Part shown: positions 22,536 to 33,805 of the stretch, in pieces
Position numbering within the stretch: position 1 is the stretch's first letter
Layout of the letters: each line of letters opens with the position of its first letter
Notes under the pieces: model-generated
Told to the model about the DNA's origin: nothing
What the model saw: only the letters and a program-made list of their open reading frames with translations
The model's database searches: none
Assembly (NCBI RefSeq): GCF_018446385.1
Contig: NC_055990.1
Location: 140,380,996 to 140,444,995 of the forward strand
Origin: Zingiber officinale
Taxonomy: Eukaryota > Streptophyta > Magnoliopsida > Zingiberales > Zingiberaceae
Direction: 5' to 3'
DNA: 64,000 nucleotides
Program-made: the position numbers and the translations under genes

Positions 22536-22916
22536 AAATGGACAAATCTGTTTAGAAAAGTTAGAAAAATTTATTTAAGGAGTTAACAGAAATATTAAGT
22601 TATAAAAAGGGATAAGTTGATGCTCTGTTTTCCCATGACTTAAACCATTCTCTCCTTCTCTTTTGCGTACGATGGTAGAGCTCGAGCAGAAAACAAAAGG
22701 GAGTTAGGGCATCATCTCCGGTGGTCGGCCAAGGTCCTAGAAGCCCTTTTTGTTCGGTTGTGAGTCCAAGAAGCAAGGTAAGTGCTTCCTCACCTGCAGT
22801 AGAGTAGTTTCGGATTTATGTGTTCTTGATTTCCGACGCATGCCGTAAAGATTAATGATTTTGAAGATTTCCTGCCGTGAGTTTCATAAAGAAGATGAGA
22901 AGAGGTTTTAATTAAT

Positions 22917-23400
22917 TTGATTAAGTTTATAGTGCAGAATTTTGATTAAGTTCGTAGGCAAATTTGGTTAAGCTTATAGTGCAGAATTTTGATTAAGCTT
23001 ATAGTGCAAAATTTTGATTAAGCTTATAGTGCAGAATTTTGATTAAGTTTGTAGGCAGATTTGATTAAGCTTATAGTGCAGAATTTTGATTAAGCTTATA
23101 GTGCAGAATTTTGATTAAGCTTATAGTGTAGAATTTTGATTAAGTTTGTAGGCAGATTTGATTAAGCTTATAGTACAGAATTTTGATTAAGTTTGTAGGC
23201 AGATTTGATTAAGCTTATAGTGCAGAATTTTGATTAAGCTTATAATGCAGAATTTTGATTAAGTTTGTAGGCATATTTGATTAAGCTTATTGTGCAGAAT
23301 TTTGATTAAGCTTGTAGTGCAGAATTTTGATTAAGCTTATAGTGCAGAATTTTGATTAAGTTTGTAGGCAGATTTGATTAAGCTTGTATGCAGATTTAGT
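22917..23400 (+). repeat. Minisatellite of 25-bp and 22-bp units
   Basis: Roughly twenty units alternate between GCTTATAGTGCAGAATTTTG-type (25 bp) and GTTTGTAGGCAGATTTGATT-type (22 bp), each joined by GATTAA. Internal to the solo LTR; no coding sense. Confidence 0.9.
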
Positions 23401-23710
23401 TTTAGTGCAGTTTCAATAAGCATTTCAGTATAGTTCTATTAAGTATTTCCATGCAATTCTGTTAAGCATTTCAGTGCAGAGTTAATAAGCATTTTAGTAC
23501 AGTTTTGTATGAGACACCTTTTTAATAGAGGTATTAACAAGTGTAAGAAAGATAAAGAAAAGAAAGAGAAAGGCCAAGACCTTAAGTAGATCCCAAAGTC
23601 AAGACTTTAGGGATTTTGGCACACAAGGTGCTTAAAGAAAATACCGAGATATTATATATTAGAAGTATTAAAAGATAACAAGTATTTTACTTTTATCAGT
23701 GGCACTGTGC

Positions 23711-23842
23711 TGGACTCTCAGTTGCCCTTGGGTTGGGCTCCCATAGTCGTCCCTAGGTTCAGATAACCTAGTATAATGGACTCTCAGTTGTCCTTGGGTT
23801 GGGCTCCCATAGTCGTCCCTAGGTTTAGATAACCTAGTAAAC
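23711..23842 (+). repeat. 66-bp tandem duplication
   Basis: TGGACTCTCAGTTG recurs at 23711 and 23777, with the following GGGTTGGGCTCCCATAGTCG block identical in both copies. Confidence 0.9.
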
Positions 23843-24758
23843 CCTACTAGATTCGGGACTAGCTACCTCGGGTCTAGTTAGGGATGCGCGCATAGCAAGT
23901 ACAGTTGTCGGACCCAAGAAGAAAGTTGATTATTATTTTGAAGTATTAAAGTATAAGTTTTTAAACAAAAGAAATAAGCTTCACATAAGTTTAAAAATTC
24001 AGCAAGTTAGTTCTTTATGCTAGCATGATTATATAGATTTGCTTTTCAGTATGTTTCTGTTGCTATTAGATGAGCATGAGTAGTATTTCTTTCTGAGCAT
24101 TCAGTTTTAGATTTATTTTATTCACATGCATATTCGAGTTTTGTAAGTTAGATAGCGCTTACTAAGCAATTTTACTTATAGTTGCATTTCCTCTTACTGC
24201 AGATAGAGCAAAGGAAAAGTTATAGCAAAGGAAGGCGACAAGGAGGTGCGGATGGATGTGTGATGCCTGGACTATAGAAGCCTTGAGATTTAGCATAAGA
24301 ATTTATTAAGATTGCCATTTATTAAGAATGTATTAGATGAGTCATTTAGTCTTCCGCTGCTAGTTAATTGTATGTTTTGAGTTCTCCGAGAGTTTTAGGA
24401 ATTACTATCAACATATGAACAAGGATAGTTAAGTAAAGTTAGTAGTCCAGTAGCGCTACGCCCTCACAAGTCCAGTAGCGAGGAGGGTGGGGTGTTACAA
24501 GCCTTCTGTCCTAGCTTAACGTCTCTCGAACGCTGCGCACGTTCTTCACACCCACCGGAGTACTCTTCTGCAGCTCTCTCGTCCTTCGGACGCACCGAGC
24601 CCGTCGGCTCCCTTCCCGTGCCGTCCTTCTCGATAGCTGCGTCTTCCGCTCAACTTCCTGTGCTCCTAAGCTCCTGCACACTCAGACACAGGGATCAAAC
24701 ACAAAGCAGGACCTAACCAACTTGATTGATCACATCAAAACTCCCACGAGGTCCAACA

Positions 24759-25572
24759 ATCTCCCCCTTTTTGATGTGCATCAACCCAAGTTCAAGTTAG
24801 GGTAAAAACAGACACAAAAAGTAATTTTAAAGAAAAATTACTAAACTAGCATGTTAAGTATAAGTTTTGCAATAAATAAAATTGCAACACATTTTAGAAA
24901 AATATTAAATTTTTAATTTTTAATTTTCCTAACTCCCCCTAAACTTGTACCTTTCTCTCCCCCTTTGATCACAGCAAAAATGGGGTACTAATTAATAAGA
25001 GAATATTAAGCAAATTATTAAGGTAGAAAAAATTCTGAGCAAAAATGAATTTTTAGAAAAAGTTTCTAAGTTAAATTGAATTTTCAAAAAAAAATTCTAA
25101 GCAAAAATGAATTTTTTTTTAGAATTTTACAAAAAAAATTTCTAAGTTAAACTGAATTTTCAAAAAAAAATTCTAAGTTAAAAAAAAAATCTAAGTAAAC
25201 TAAATTTTTGAATGTTCCCAAAAAAAATTCTAAGTCAAATGAAGTTTTTTATTTGAATTTCTCCAAGAAACAATTTCCAACTAAAAAAAATTTTTAAGTT
25301 AGAATTTTCAAGAAAAATTTATAAGTAAAAGAAATTTTTTTTTATTTTAAAAAATATTTGATAAACTTTCAAAATATTATTTAATTCTAGTTTTTAATGC
25401 TTTTTTCAGAAAGTTAATTAAACATTTTCTTTCAATATTTTAGCTTCCAGGTCGTGGCGAGGCACTAGGCCTTCTTGGTTATTGGAGCAACAACCACTTC
25501 CTTAGACAAAGCTTCCATAAAGAATTTCAATGTTTAATTTTCTCACTGTAAGCTTTTAACTAAAAGAGAAAT
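24759..25572 (-). other. 3' noncoding region of the second gag-only element
   Basis: No ORF. It repeats AAAAATTTCTAAGTT-like motifs at least five times (25030-25330), the reverse complement of the motif in the same position of the element at 12584. ATCTCCCCCTTTTT (24759-24772) is the complement of the polypurine tract. Confidence 0.65.
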
Positions 25573-27034
25573 TTAAACTAGCAGTGATTTTGGAACCCAA
25601 TAAAGGTTCCTTCCTACAGGGTTGTTCAAAAACTTAGGGGGTATATAATTCTTAGAAATTTTCCTAAGTTGACCCAGATGCTTCCTTATATACCAGTTTA
25701 ATTTTTCATAAATTTTAAGTTTTGATTTTGGAAAAATATTTATCTTTAAGCATACATCAGATTTCAATTTTTCAATTTCTAATTTTAAATTTTCATTTTC
25801 TGATTTCATGCTATCGTACATTTCAAGTGGGCATGCTTTTGCTAATTTCATTTAATTCTTTATTTTCTTTTTCTAAATCGAATAAGTCTTTAGAAAGTGA
25901 TTTAATAAAGCGAAAAGACTGAGTCGGAGTTAGATTTCGTACCTGACTTACCTGACTCGGTGACGCTCCCCCTTCACTGCTGCTTTCTTCTTCTGATGTT
26001 CCTCCCCCTTCATCAATGCTCATCTCTGAGCTAGACGTTTCTTCTAACTGATTGTTGGCCATCAGTGCTATTCCCGAGAATTCTTCGACTTTTAATTCGG
26101 AGGACGACGAATCATCCCACGTGGCCTTTAGATTGTGTTTGGTTCGAGCTGGATTCTTGCTCCTTTCCTTATCCTTCTGTTTGCTCCTCAATTTTGGGCA
26201 GTCCTCCTTGATGTTCCCTTCTTCGTTGTAGTTGTAGCAACAAATTGTCCTTTTCTTTCGTTGATGCCTCTGCGATCTAAACTTATTAGTATTAAAAAAT
26301 TTATTGAAGCGCTTTACCAGTAGTGCCGCTTCGGATTCGTCAACCGAGGCTTCTGAGTCAGAACCGTTTATTTTTGCCTTTAAGGCAATGTTCTGCTTGG
26401 TCTTCTCCACTCCATTGGGCTTTGCAACTCGAGATTCGTGAAGTTCAAAAGTAGAAAACAATTGTTCTAAAGTACTTACCTCGAAGTCCTTAGAGATGTA
26501 GTACGCATCTACTAAGGAGGCCCAATCGGAAGTTCTCGGAAAAGCGTTGAGCGCGTACCGGATCGAGTCCCGGTTCGTTACTTATTCTCCAAGGTTGTTG
26601 AGTTGAGTTATCAGCTCATTGATCCTCGCTTGGAGTTGCGCTACCTTCTCGCCTTGGTTCATCCGGAGATTCGTCAACTAGGTCCGGAGGATGTCGCGTC
26701 TCGCTAGTTTTGCGTCGGAGGTACCTTCGTGAAGCTCCAGGAATTTTTCCCAGAGATCTTTCACGGAGTCGTAACTTCCAATCCGATTTACCACCTGAGG
26801 CGGCAGAATGCTGAGTAGGTGGAACTCAGCCTTTCTATTGGCGGCCAAATCTGCTTGCTCCTTTTTCGTCCAGGTGCTTTCCTCCTTATCTTTCGGAACT
26901 GCATAGCCATATTTCATTATTAAAAGAATGTCAAATTCGGTTTTAAAAAATACCTCCATTTTGTGCTTCCATGTGGCGAAGTCTCCGTCGAACTTCGGGG
27001 GATGGATATTTGCTCCGGCCATCATCTTGATCAT
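25573..27034 (-). pseudogene. Gag of the second gag-only element (broken)
   Basis: From 27034 the frame reads a Copia gag core (PPKFDGDFATWKHKMEVFF, KAEFHLLSILPPQVVNRIG, KDLWEKFLELHEG), crosses TAG at 26678-26680 and a TAA near 26586, and continues in the same frame to 25823. It contains a zinc-knuckle remnant CYNYNEEGNIKEDC: the second Cys is Tyr and the His is Asn, so two of four zinc ligands are gone. An acidic Ser-rich segment follows. A frame slip near 25840 leads to 25851-25573, a Glu/Lys/Leu-rich coiled-coil-like end finishing in NLYWVPKSLLV. Particle protein by homology; not functional. Confidence 0.82.
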
Positions 27035-27072
27035 TTTGCTTCAGTCGGCGGTTAGTCCTTCTGAGGCGGTCT

Positions 27073-27085
27073 GGCTCTGATACCA
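27073..27085 (-). promoter_or_regulatory. Primer binding site (initiator Met tRNA)
   Basis: Complement reads TGGTATCAGAGCC, two bases inside the LTR edge at 27088. Confidence 0.9.
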
Positions 27086-27087
27086 CT

Positions 27088-27991
27088 TGTAGGCGCAGCG
27101 GAGGCCGGCAAGAGGGGGGTGAATTGCTGTAAACAAAAATAAACCTACCCTCCTCGTTCTTTCAACTCAATTAATGCAATTGTAAATAAAATAAAGGCAG
27201 AAATAAAAGTAGAAACCGAATTTAACCTGGTTACAACCAAGAGGGTTGTTAATCCAGGGCAGTAAGAAATCACACTAAGAAAATTCTCCTTTACTGAAGG
27301 CGGAGAAGCCTTTTACACTCTAATGGCTCAGAACTACTGCTAGGAAATGCTTACAGAGTTGAATGTAGAAGTTGTTAATTCCTAGCTCCAGGGGTCCTTT
27401 TATAGCCCCTGGAAATTCTATCCCGAAGCTCCAAGGAGCCTCCATTGAGGGTCTAAGGCGCCTCCAAGCTGGGTCAGCAGATAAAACTTTATCCGCCCAC
27501 GAACGGTCTGTTTGATCAGGTTGAAGGCGCTTTAAACAAGGCTGAAGGCGCCTTCAACCAGCTTGAGGCGCCTTCAACCAGATTGAAGGCGCCTTCAAGT
27601 TGAAGGCGCCTTGAGCAGTGATTCCAGCACTGCTTCTTTCCGGCTTTGGCTTCCGATGCTCTGAACTTTTGGGTGATAGCGGCCAACCGGAATAGGGCTC
27701 ACCCGAACCCAATTCCCTACCTTCTCCTCGAGCAGCCTTCTGTCCTGGCTTAACGTCCCTTGAACGCCACGCACGTTCTTCACGCCCACCGGAGTACTCT
27801 TCCGCAGCTCTCTCGTCCTTCGGACACACCGAGCCCGTCGGTTCCCTTCCCGTGCCATCCTTCTTGCTAGCTGCATCTTCCGCTCGACTTCCTGCGCTCC
27901 TAAGCTCCTGCACACTCAGACACAGGGATCAAACACAAAGCAGGACCTAACCAACTTGGTTGTCACATCAAAACTACCATGGGATCCAACA
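27088..27991 (-). repeat. 5' LTR of the second gag-only element (904 bp)
   Basis: Minus strand TGTTGGATCCC...GCGCCTACA. Uninterrupted partner of the split LTR at 21173-24758. It has fewer AAGGCGCC units than the 3' copy, and the TATA hairpin at 27388-27412. Confidence 0.92.
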
Positions 27992-29006
27992 AATTCCACA
28001 ACAATTCAGAAAACAAAAGAGCCAACAACCTATTTAAGCTTATGCTACTGGGGATCATTTTCCAAACCTCGAAAGCATTCGTAAGAAGCATGGAGGAGAG
28101 AAAACATCAGCGCACCAATTCAAATCCGACTAGCGATTTAGTTACCATAAGAAAATCAGAGCTTCACCAATCAAAACTTAAAGCACCAGGAATCACAAGA
28201 ACCCAATGGAAATTGGCAGAAAAGCAGGAAGGTGCAGACACCATCAGAACCAGCCAGAACCACGAAGAACCTGATTCAAAAACTCAATCTATGAAGAGGA
28301 AGCATGTACAACATCGACTGCCATCAAAACATCCCCATCTTTTGTAAAAATCGAGAAAAATGCAAGTTGAAACCAGGATAGCACAGAAACATCAAATCGC
28401 AACTCATTCAACAAATCGAACATCATTGGCATGCATATCAAACTCTCCCAAGCCCCTATCCTCTACCTCACGGATCTCATACCATCATATAGAAGTGTAT
28501 TTACCTTTCCCCTCCCCGTGCCACCTCTGGAAGCCCTCGCGCGGTGTTAACACCGCCGATAAGGTCGTCGAAGGTCTCAGCGTCCGATCTCAGTGCCCCC
28601 TATAGAATCGTTGGTGTGGTGTGCTAGTTGGCCGGATCTCAAAGCTCGGTGGAGAGGCTCCGTCGAAGAGGGTGGAGTTAAGCAGGAGAAGGAGTCGGTG
28701 ATTCTTCAAGAACAATGAGTGTATCAGTAAGGAATCGGTGAAAATTTAGCCTTGATACATAGGTTAATTAACCCTAACTTAGGATAATTAAGGACAATCA
28801 ACTCCCAATTTAATTGGGTATCATATGCGTCCATCAAACTTAATAGTTATATCCCCTTGAAAATGTGTCATTCAAGTTCATTTTAAATTCTAAAAAATTC
28901 TTAGAATTCATAGAAAATTTTATAAATTAATTCCCTTAATTAGCTCTAGTGTGACCTTAGAAAATTTCATAAATAAATTTTTTAATTACGCTCGTGAGAT
29001 CTTACA

Positions 29007-30980
29007 ATCCCCCCTCCCCCCCCCCCACCCCCGCGTATAAATATTACGTCTCCGAAATTTGACTTACCTAATAATTAAGGGTAGAAATTGTGCATATCTA
29101 GTTCAATATCGCAGGTAGCTTCCTCTATCAACTGATTCCTCTATAAGACCTTTACCATTCTGATCTCCTTCTTCCTCAGCTTCCGGACTTGGCGATCAAG
29201 GATTTGTTTCGACACTTCCTCATAAGACAGATTCGACATCCATTGCACGGACTCATGACCAATCATATGAGAAGGGTTAGAAATGTACCTCCAAAGCATG
29301 GATATGTGGAACATGTTATGGACTCCTGACAGGTTCGATGGTAACGCAACTTGGTATGCTCGAGTTCCAATCCAACCCAAAATCTCAAAAGGGCCAATAT
29401 AACTCGGATGAGTTTCCCCTTTTTCCTGAACCTCAGTACCCCCTTCAACGGTAACACCTTGAGGAATACATGGTCCCCCACTGCAAATTCCAAATCTCTT
29501 CATCGTTGATCTGCATAACTCTTCTGGCGACTTAGCGCTATTTGCATCCTGTCTCAAATCTTAGCCACCAGATTCATTGTGTGAGTCACAATGTCTGGAC
29601 CTAGAGCTGCCCTCTCTCCTACCTCATCCCAATGCAATGGTGTCCTACATCTTCTTCCATACAATGTTATATGGGGTTATACCTACGGTAGCTTGATAAC
29701 TATTATTGTAGGTAAACTCCACCAGGGGAAACTTTGACTCCCAACCTCCCTTGAAATCAATCATACAAGCTCGTAGTATATCCTCCAAAATTTGAATCAC
29801 CCGTTTGGATTAACTATCAGTCTGTGGGTGAAAAACGGTACTAAAGGTGAGCTTTGTACCTAACCCACGACGTAAACTTTTCCAAAATCTGGGTGTGAAT
29901 TTTGGATCTCTATCTAACACGATCTGAGCTGGAATTCCATGTAACTGTATTATCTCTCGTATATACAGTCTTGCATATTGCGTTATAGTGAAGGTGGTTT
30001 TTACTAGCAGAAAGTGTGCCGACTTTGTTAGTCGATCCACAATAACTCATATAGCATTTGATCCCCTAGGTGAGGCTAGTAATCCCACCACAAAGTCTAT
30101 AGCCACATCTTCCCACTTCTAAGTGGGAATCGGAAGCGGTTCTAGTAGTCTTGCTGACCTTTAATATTCAGTCTTCACTTGCTGACAAGTAAGGCACTCG
30201 TGAACTACTTTGCTTATGTCTCTCTTCATGCCCAGCCACCAGTACAATAGTTGCATATCCTTATACATTTTCATACTTCCAGGATGGACAGAGTACGGAG
30301 TGGTATGAGCCTCAATCAGGAGGTACTCTCTGAGTGACCCGCCCTTAGGCACCCAAATGCAACCCTTGTATTGCATAACCCCATCCACAGTCGAGTAGAT
30401 AGCATGACCCTTTGCTTCATCCCTGTGTTTCCATTCCATTAACTGTTGATCAGATATTTCTTCTTCCCGGATCCGGTCTAGTAGGTTTGATCTAACAGTT
30501 AGTGTTGACAAACTAATATGCTCATTTGGTGTAAACAGCTCCAATCTCATCCATTGAAATTCTGTTATCAATTGTTGTTGGGTGGTTAACTGCGATAGCG
30601 TCGCGGACTTGCGACTCAGAGAGTCTGCCACCACATTAGTCTTACATGGGTGATAATTAATGTTATAGTTGTAATCTTTCACCAACTCCAACTATTGTCT
30701 CTGTCTGATATTTAATTCCTTTTGATTGAAATAATATTTCAAGCTTTTATGGTCAATAAAGATCTCACAATGTTCCCCATAAAGGTAATGTCTTCAAATC
30801 TTTAGAGCAAAAATGACTATCGCTAATTCCAAGTCATGTGTGGGATAGTTTTGCTCATGCACCTTCAACTGACGTGAAACATAGGCAATGACCTTCCCAT
30901 TCTGCATCAGCATAGCCCCTAAACTATTCTTGGAGGCATCTATGTACACCATGAACCGTCCAAAACCTCAAGCTAAATGG
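29007..30980 (-). pseudogene. Chromovirus pol remnant: RNase H, integrase, chromodomain
   Basis: Minus strand, from about 30980 to 29090: tail of RNase H ([10 protein letters not shown] region, about 30740), then LVKDYNYNINYH and ADSLSRK, the integrase zinc region (HPGSMKMYKDMQLLYWW and CLTCQQVK, 30300-30170), the catalytic core (DRLTKSAHFL, LDRDPKFTPRFW, 30040-29810), the IN C-terminal part (FAVGDHVFLKV, 29493-29440), and a chromodomain-like end (about 29210-29090). Several stops and frame changes occur. In the chromodomain one conserved Trp position is a stop (at 29141) and another is Cys. Its 5' half (gag, protease, RT) is missing beyond 30980. The polypurine tract is at 29007-29035, next to the LTR start at 29006. 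Confidence 0.85.
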
Positions 30981-31679
30981 AAGAAAAGAGACAAATTGGA
31001 ATCAATTTGGGTTAAAACTCAGACCCTCACAGTAGTTTCAGAAACTATTTCTGATTATCTTACTGTTCCATTGGCTTCGAATGCAATTTCAGCCTCATTT
31101 TAGGAAATCAAAGTGAGGATTCAATCAAGCTTAATGGAATTTTTAGAACTTAATAATAAGGAGTGACTGAACATATTCTAAAATAATTTTCAAAAGCCTT
31201 TACCTGCTGAAATAAGAACGAATACCTTGTTTTTGTTCAAATCTGGTCAAATTTTCTATTGATAGAGATGGTTTCAACATAATGAAAGAAAAATACAAAA
31301 TTTTGTTTCATTATTCACAACCGGAACAATATCAACTATTGAGCCCTCTGAATCAGTTCAAATTAATTCAACATCTACTCTATTTACATCACCTAATATT
31401 GATTCCATATTAGAAAAAAATGGTACAGTTACATTCATATCATCTTCATTGCCCATATTGTATGTATCTCTTGATGTGTGATGAATTGCACAGTATCAAT
31501 CCTCCTTTGGATCATGAACATAATAAATCATTTGAGTTTGCATAGCCAAAATAAAAGGTTCATGCTCCTCATGTTTTCCTGTATATATTAAGCGTGAAAA
31601 CCTTATTGGAACAAAGAGGTCGCTAGAACGACTGAGAGGGATGAATTGCGAAAATAATATGAGATGCGTAAACCATGTT
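30981..31679. other. Unassigned sequence, no supported gene
   Basis: AT-rich stretch between the truncated chromovirus and the palindromic block. Short open stretches exist on the plus strand (about 30960-31103) but they show no family motif. Probably more element debris. Confidence 0.4.
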
Positions 31680-31985
31680 TTCTTAAATCTCAGTCGTGAT
31701 CTTTAGAAGCAGTTTTGAACCGCTCCAAATATTACTTATAGAATCGGATATAAAAACTGCTTCTAAAAAGTAATTTATAGAATCGATCATATAAATTGCT
31801 TTTAAAGGTGGACAATAGAAACGGTTTAAGAATCGCTTCTAAAGGTAATCAATTGAAGCAGTTTTAGAAGCAGTTAAATATGACTAATTCTATTGGGTGT
31901 TCTTTTACAACCGTTTTATCAATCGCAACTAATTTTTCGATTTTGATGTTTAATTTTTATGTAGTTCATTTGCAAACTTGAGTTC
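31680..31985. repeat. Block of inverted AAGCAGTTTT/AAAACTGCTT motifs
   Basis: Six or more copies of a motif around GAAGCAGTTTT and its complement within 250 bp (about 31705, 31748, 31795, 31820, 31855, 31870). This is the style of CACTA subterminal repeats. No transposase or ends were identified, so it is a fragment at most. Confidence 0.45.
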
Positions 31986-32570
31986 ATTTAATGATTAGTC
32001 TAATTACTTGTTGATATTGAAGGGTTTTAAGAATATAGCATCTTCTTCTTCCTCTAGCTCTTTGCTCCTTTCGACGATTAGTCTGGTGAAAAGCAACCTC
32101 GCTCTAATACCACTTGTTAGGTCTCATATGAGATAGAGGGGGTGAATAGCTTGCTTCGCTTCTTTGAACTTGATGTTGCAATGGAAACTTAAAGCAACGA
32201 AGACACTCCACAATGCTAGCACTTGGATTTACTTGGTATCCACCTCCTTAAAGTGGTTAATCCACGAGTCCACTCCTCACACACAACATCCACTATGAAA
32301 ATCTTATTTTTGGAAACTATCCAGAGGAAGAGAAGCCTCATACAACCTTGATCTCAAGGATATAACAAGAAAAACAAAAGAAAATATAAAGGAAATCGAA
32401 AACAATTTTACAATAATGAAAATTTTCTTAACTTGCTATCTGGTTTCTTGGAAATGTCTCTGATCGGATGGAAATGAGCAGCACTTTGCTTCTAACTTTT
32501 CAAGAACTGACGACTTCAAACGCTCCCCTAACCCCCTTTTCTAGGGGATTACAATAGGGTTGATTAACAT

Positions 32571-33735
32571 TGTTGGTGCAATCATGCCCTGGAAGTTTCA
32601 ATGTGTTGATAATTATTTAAGTTTAGGTTAATACAGTGGAACTAACATGCATTGTGAGTTTGCAGGAGGAGTTTCTTGCAGGTCAGAAGAACAGATGCAA
32701 GGCAAGAGAAGTCCAAGAAGGTCGGGGACCAGATTCTTGGCAAGAGAAGCTCCTGCAAGTCACAAGATTATGTGTGTGTTAGGCTCACTGTCAGAGATCG
32801 ACTGGTAAATCGATTCAGACATGGCTGTGCGGCAGATTGCCTCTAAATCGATCAGCCGATCGATTGAAGGTAAGTCAATCAATTGGCTGATCGATTGGTA
32901 AGGTTCTGCGCAGCACAGAATGCGTCTTGATCGATCAGCCGATCGATTCAAGGTACTGAATCGATCGGTCGATCGATCCATGAACATTCTGTGCGAAGCA
33001 CAGAATAGTTCTGAATCGATCAGCCGATCGATTCAAGGGTTTGATCGATCGGCCGATCGATTCACAAAGCTGCGATTTTGCGAGCAGGTGTCTGGATCGA
33101 TTCAAAATCTTCCCCAAATCGATCCAAGGTAAATGGAAGAATCTGCGCCGTTGATCTTGACGTGATGGCTCCCAACAGATACTTGTGAATCGATTGGGAC
33201 ATAATCTCAATCGATCCACGGTGACGGTAGAGTGAGAAACGGCTAGTTTTCTCGACGTTTAAAACACTGAAAGAGAGAAGAAAAACATAGACAAGAACAC
33301 AACAAAAATACTGTTCTATTGCTTGGGTGTGAAAAAGCTTTCAAGCGCTCAAGATTTCTCAAGAGTTTCAAGTTCAAGCGCTCAACCTCTCCACGTTCTT
33401 AAATCTCACGCACAAGGAAGAAGCTACTTCAAGTTTGTAATACTTCTCTCTTCTTGATTGTAGTGAGTGTGATCTGTTTCTTTTAGAGAGGGACTGTTGA
33501 TAGTGTTGTAAGGTTTCTCCACCTTCGGTGTGTTTCTGAGAAGGAGGGTGTTTGGATAGTAGAAGTGTGGTGAGTGGCATGGATCCTTGGATTAGTCACC
33601 TCCTTGAGGAGGTGGATACCAAGTAAATACCTGAGTTAGCATTGGCTTCAAACTTCCGCTGTGAAAAATCGAAGATCAAGAAAACGAAGTGAGCCATTCA
33701 CCCCCCCCCCCCTTCTAGCTCAACGAATCCTAACA
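32571..33735 (+). repeat. 5' LTR of the Sirevirus-like element (1165 bp)
   Basis: TGTTGGTGCAATC...CCTAACA. It holds many GATCGATC/AATCGATT palindromes (32815-33200) and a perfect hairpin ATTCTGTGC-GAA-GCACAGAAT at 32986-33006. The 3' LTR has one extra 85-bp unit containing this hairpin. Confidence 0.93.
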
Positions 33736-33737
33736 AG

Positions 33738-33750
33738 TGGTATCAAAGCA
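33738..33750 (+). promoter_or_regulatory. Primer binding site (initiator Met type, one mismatch)
   Basis: TGGTATCAAAGCA two bases after the LTR. The usual GAGC is AAGC here, a single transition. Confidence 0.85.
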
Positions 33751-33805
33751 TTGGTTTGCTTTTGAGGATTCATTGTCAAGAAAGCACAAGTTAAAGAGTT
33801 ACGAG

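Larger units (their letters stand above)
21869..24499 (+). mobile_element. Solo LTR of a chromovirus-type element (2631 bp)
   Basis: Ends TGTAACGACCC...GGTGTTACA, target duplication AGCCT at 21864-21868 and 24500-24504, and the intact partner site is visible in the other LTR at about 27738-27745. No internal domain, so it is a solo LTR left after LTR-LTR recombination, orientation plus as judged from the Tekay/Del-like 3' part. It contains four tRNA-like modules (22049-22530), a 25/22-bp minisatellite (22917-23400) and a 66-bp duplication (23711-23842). Confidence 0.88.
21173..24758 (-). repeat. 3' LTR of the second gag-only element (split)
   Basis: LTR parts 24758-24505 and 21868-21173 join exactly when the solo LTR and one AGCCT copy are removed; the 5' LTR shows the empty site. 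The left terminus reads TC where the partner has TG (21173). It holds repeated AAGGCGCC units (about 21610-21745), a GGATAAA/TTTATCC inverted repeat (21567-21583) and a TATA hairpin (21477-21501). Confidence 0.88.
21173..27991 (-). mobile_element. Second gag-only (TR-GAG-like) element, carrying a nested solo LTR
   Basis: Target duplication AATTC at 21168-21172 and 27992-27996. 5' LTR 27991-27088, primer site 27085-27073, gag-like frame 27034-25573, AT-rich 3' region, polypurine tract about 24772-24760, and 3' LTR 24758-21173 interrupted by a solo LTR at 21869-24499. Interior 2.3 kb without protease, integrase, RT or RNase H. It is clearly related to the element at 12584-16660 by gag, 3' noncoding motifs and LTR layout, but differs in most LTR sequence. 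Confidence 0.9.
17681..29006 (-). repeat. 3' LTR of a chromovirus, split by a nested element
   Basis: The right end is firm: minus strand TGTAAGATCTCACGAGC starts at 29006, next to a G-rich polypurine tract. The left end is tentative at 17681, where TGTAATG could be the complement of a terminal TTACA. LTR sequence is 17681-21167 plus 27997-29006, about 4.5 kb, interrupted by the gag-only element and one target-site copy. On the minus strand a TATA box (ATTATATATGG, about 20378-20390) precedes a leader with a 23-bp hairpin (20076-20164). The 3' portion (about 18700-17900) has the style of Tekay/Del LTRs. No gene is supported inside. Confidence 0.6.

Noticed and set aside
28990..29040. C-rich run as an assembly artefact or telomere-like tract
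   Set aside because: Its position directly before a TGTAAG LTR start on the minus strand fits a polypurine tract; some length error in the homopolymer is possible.
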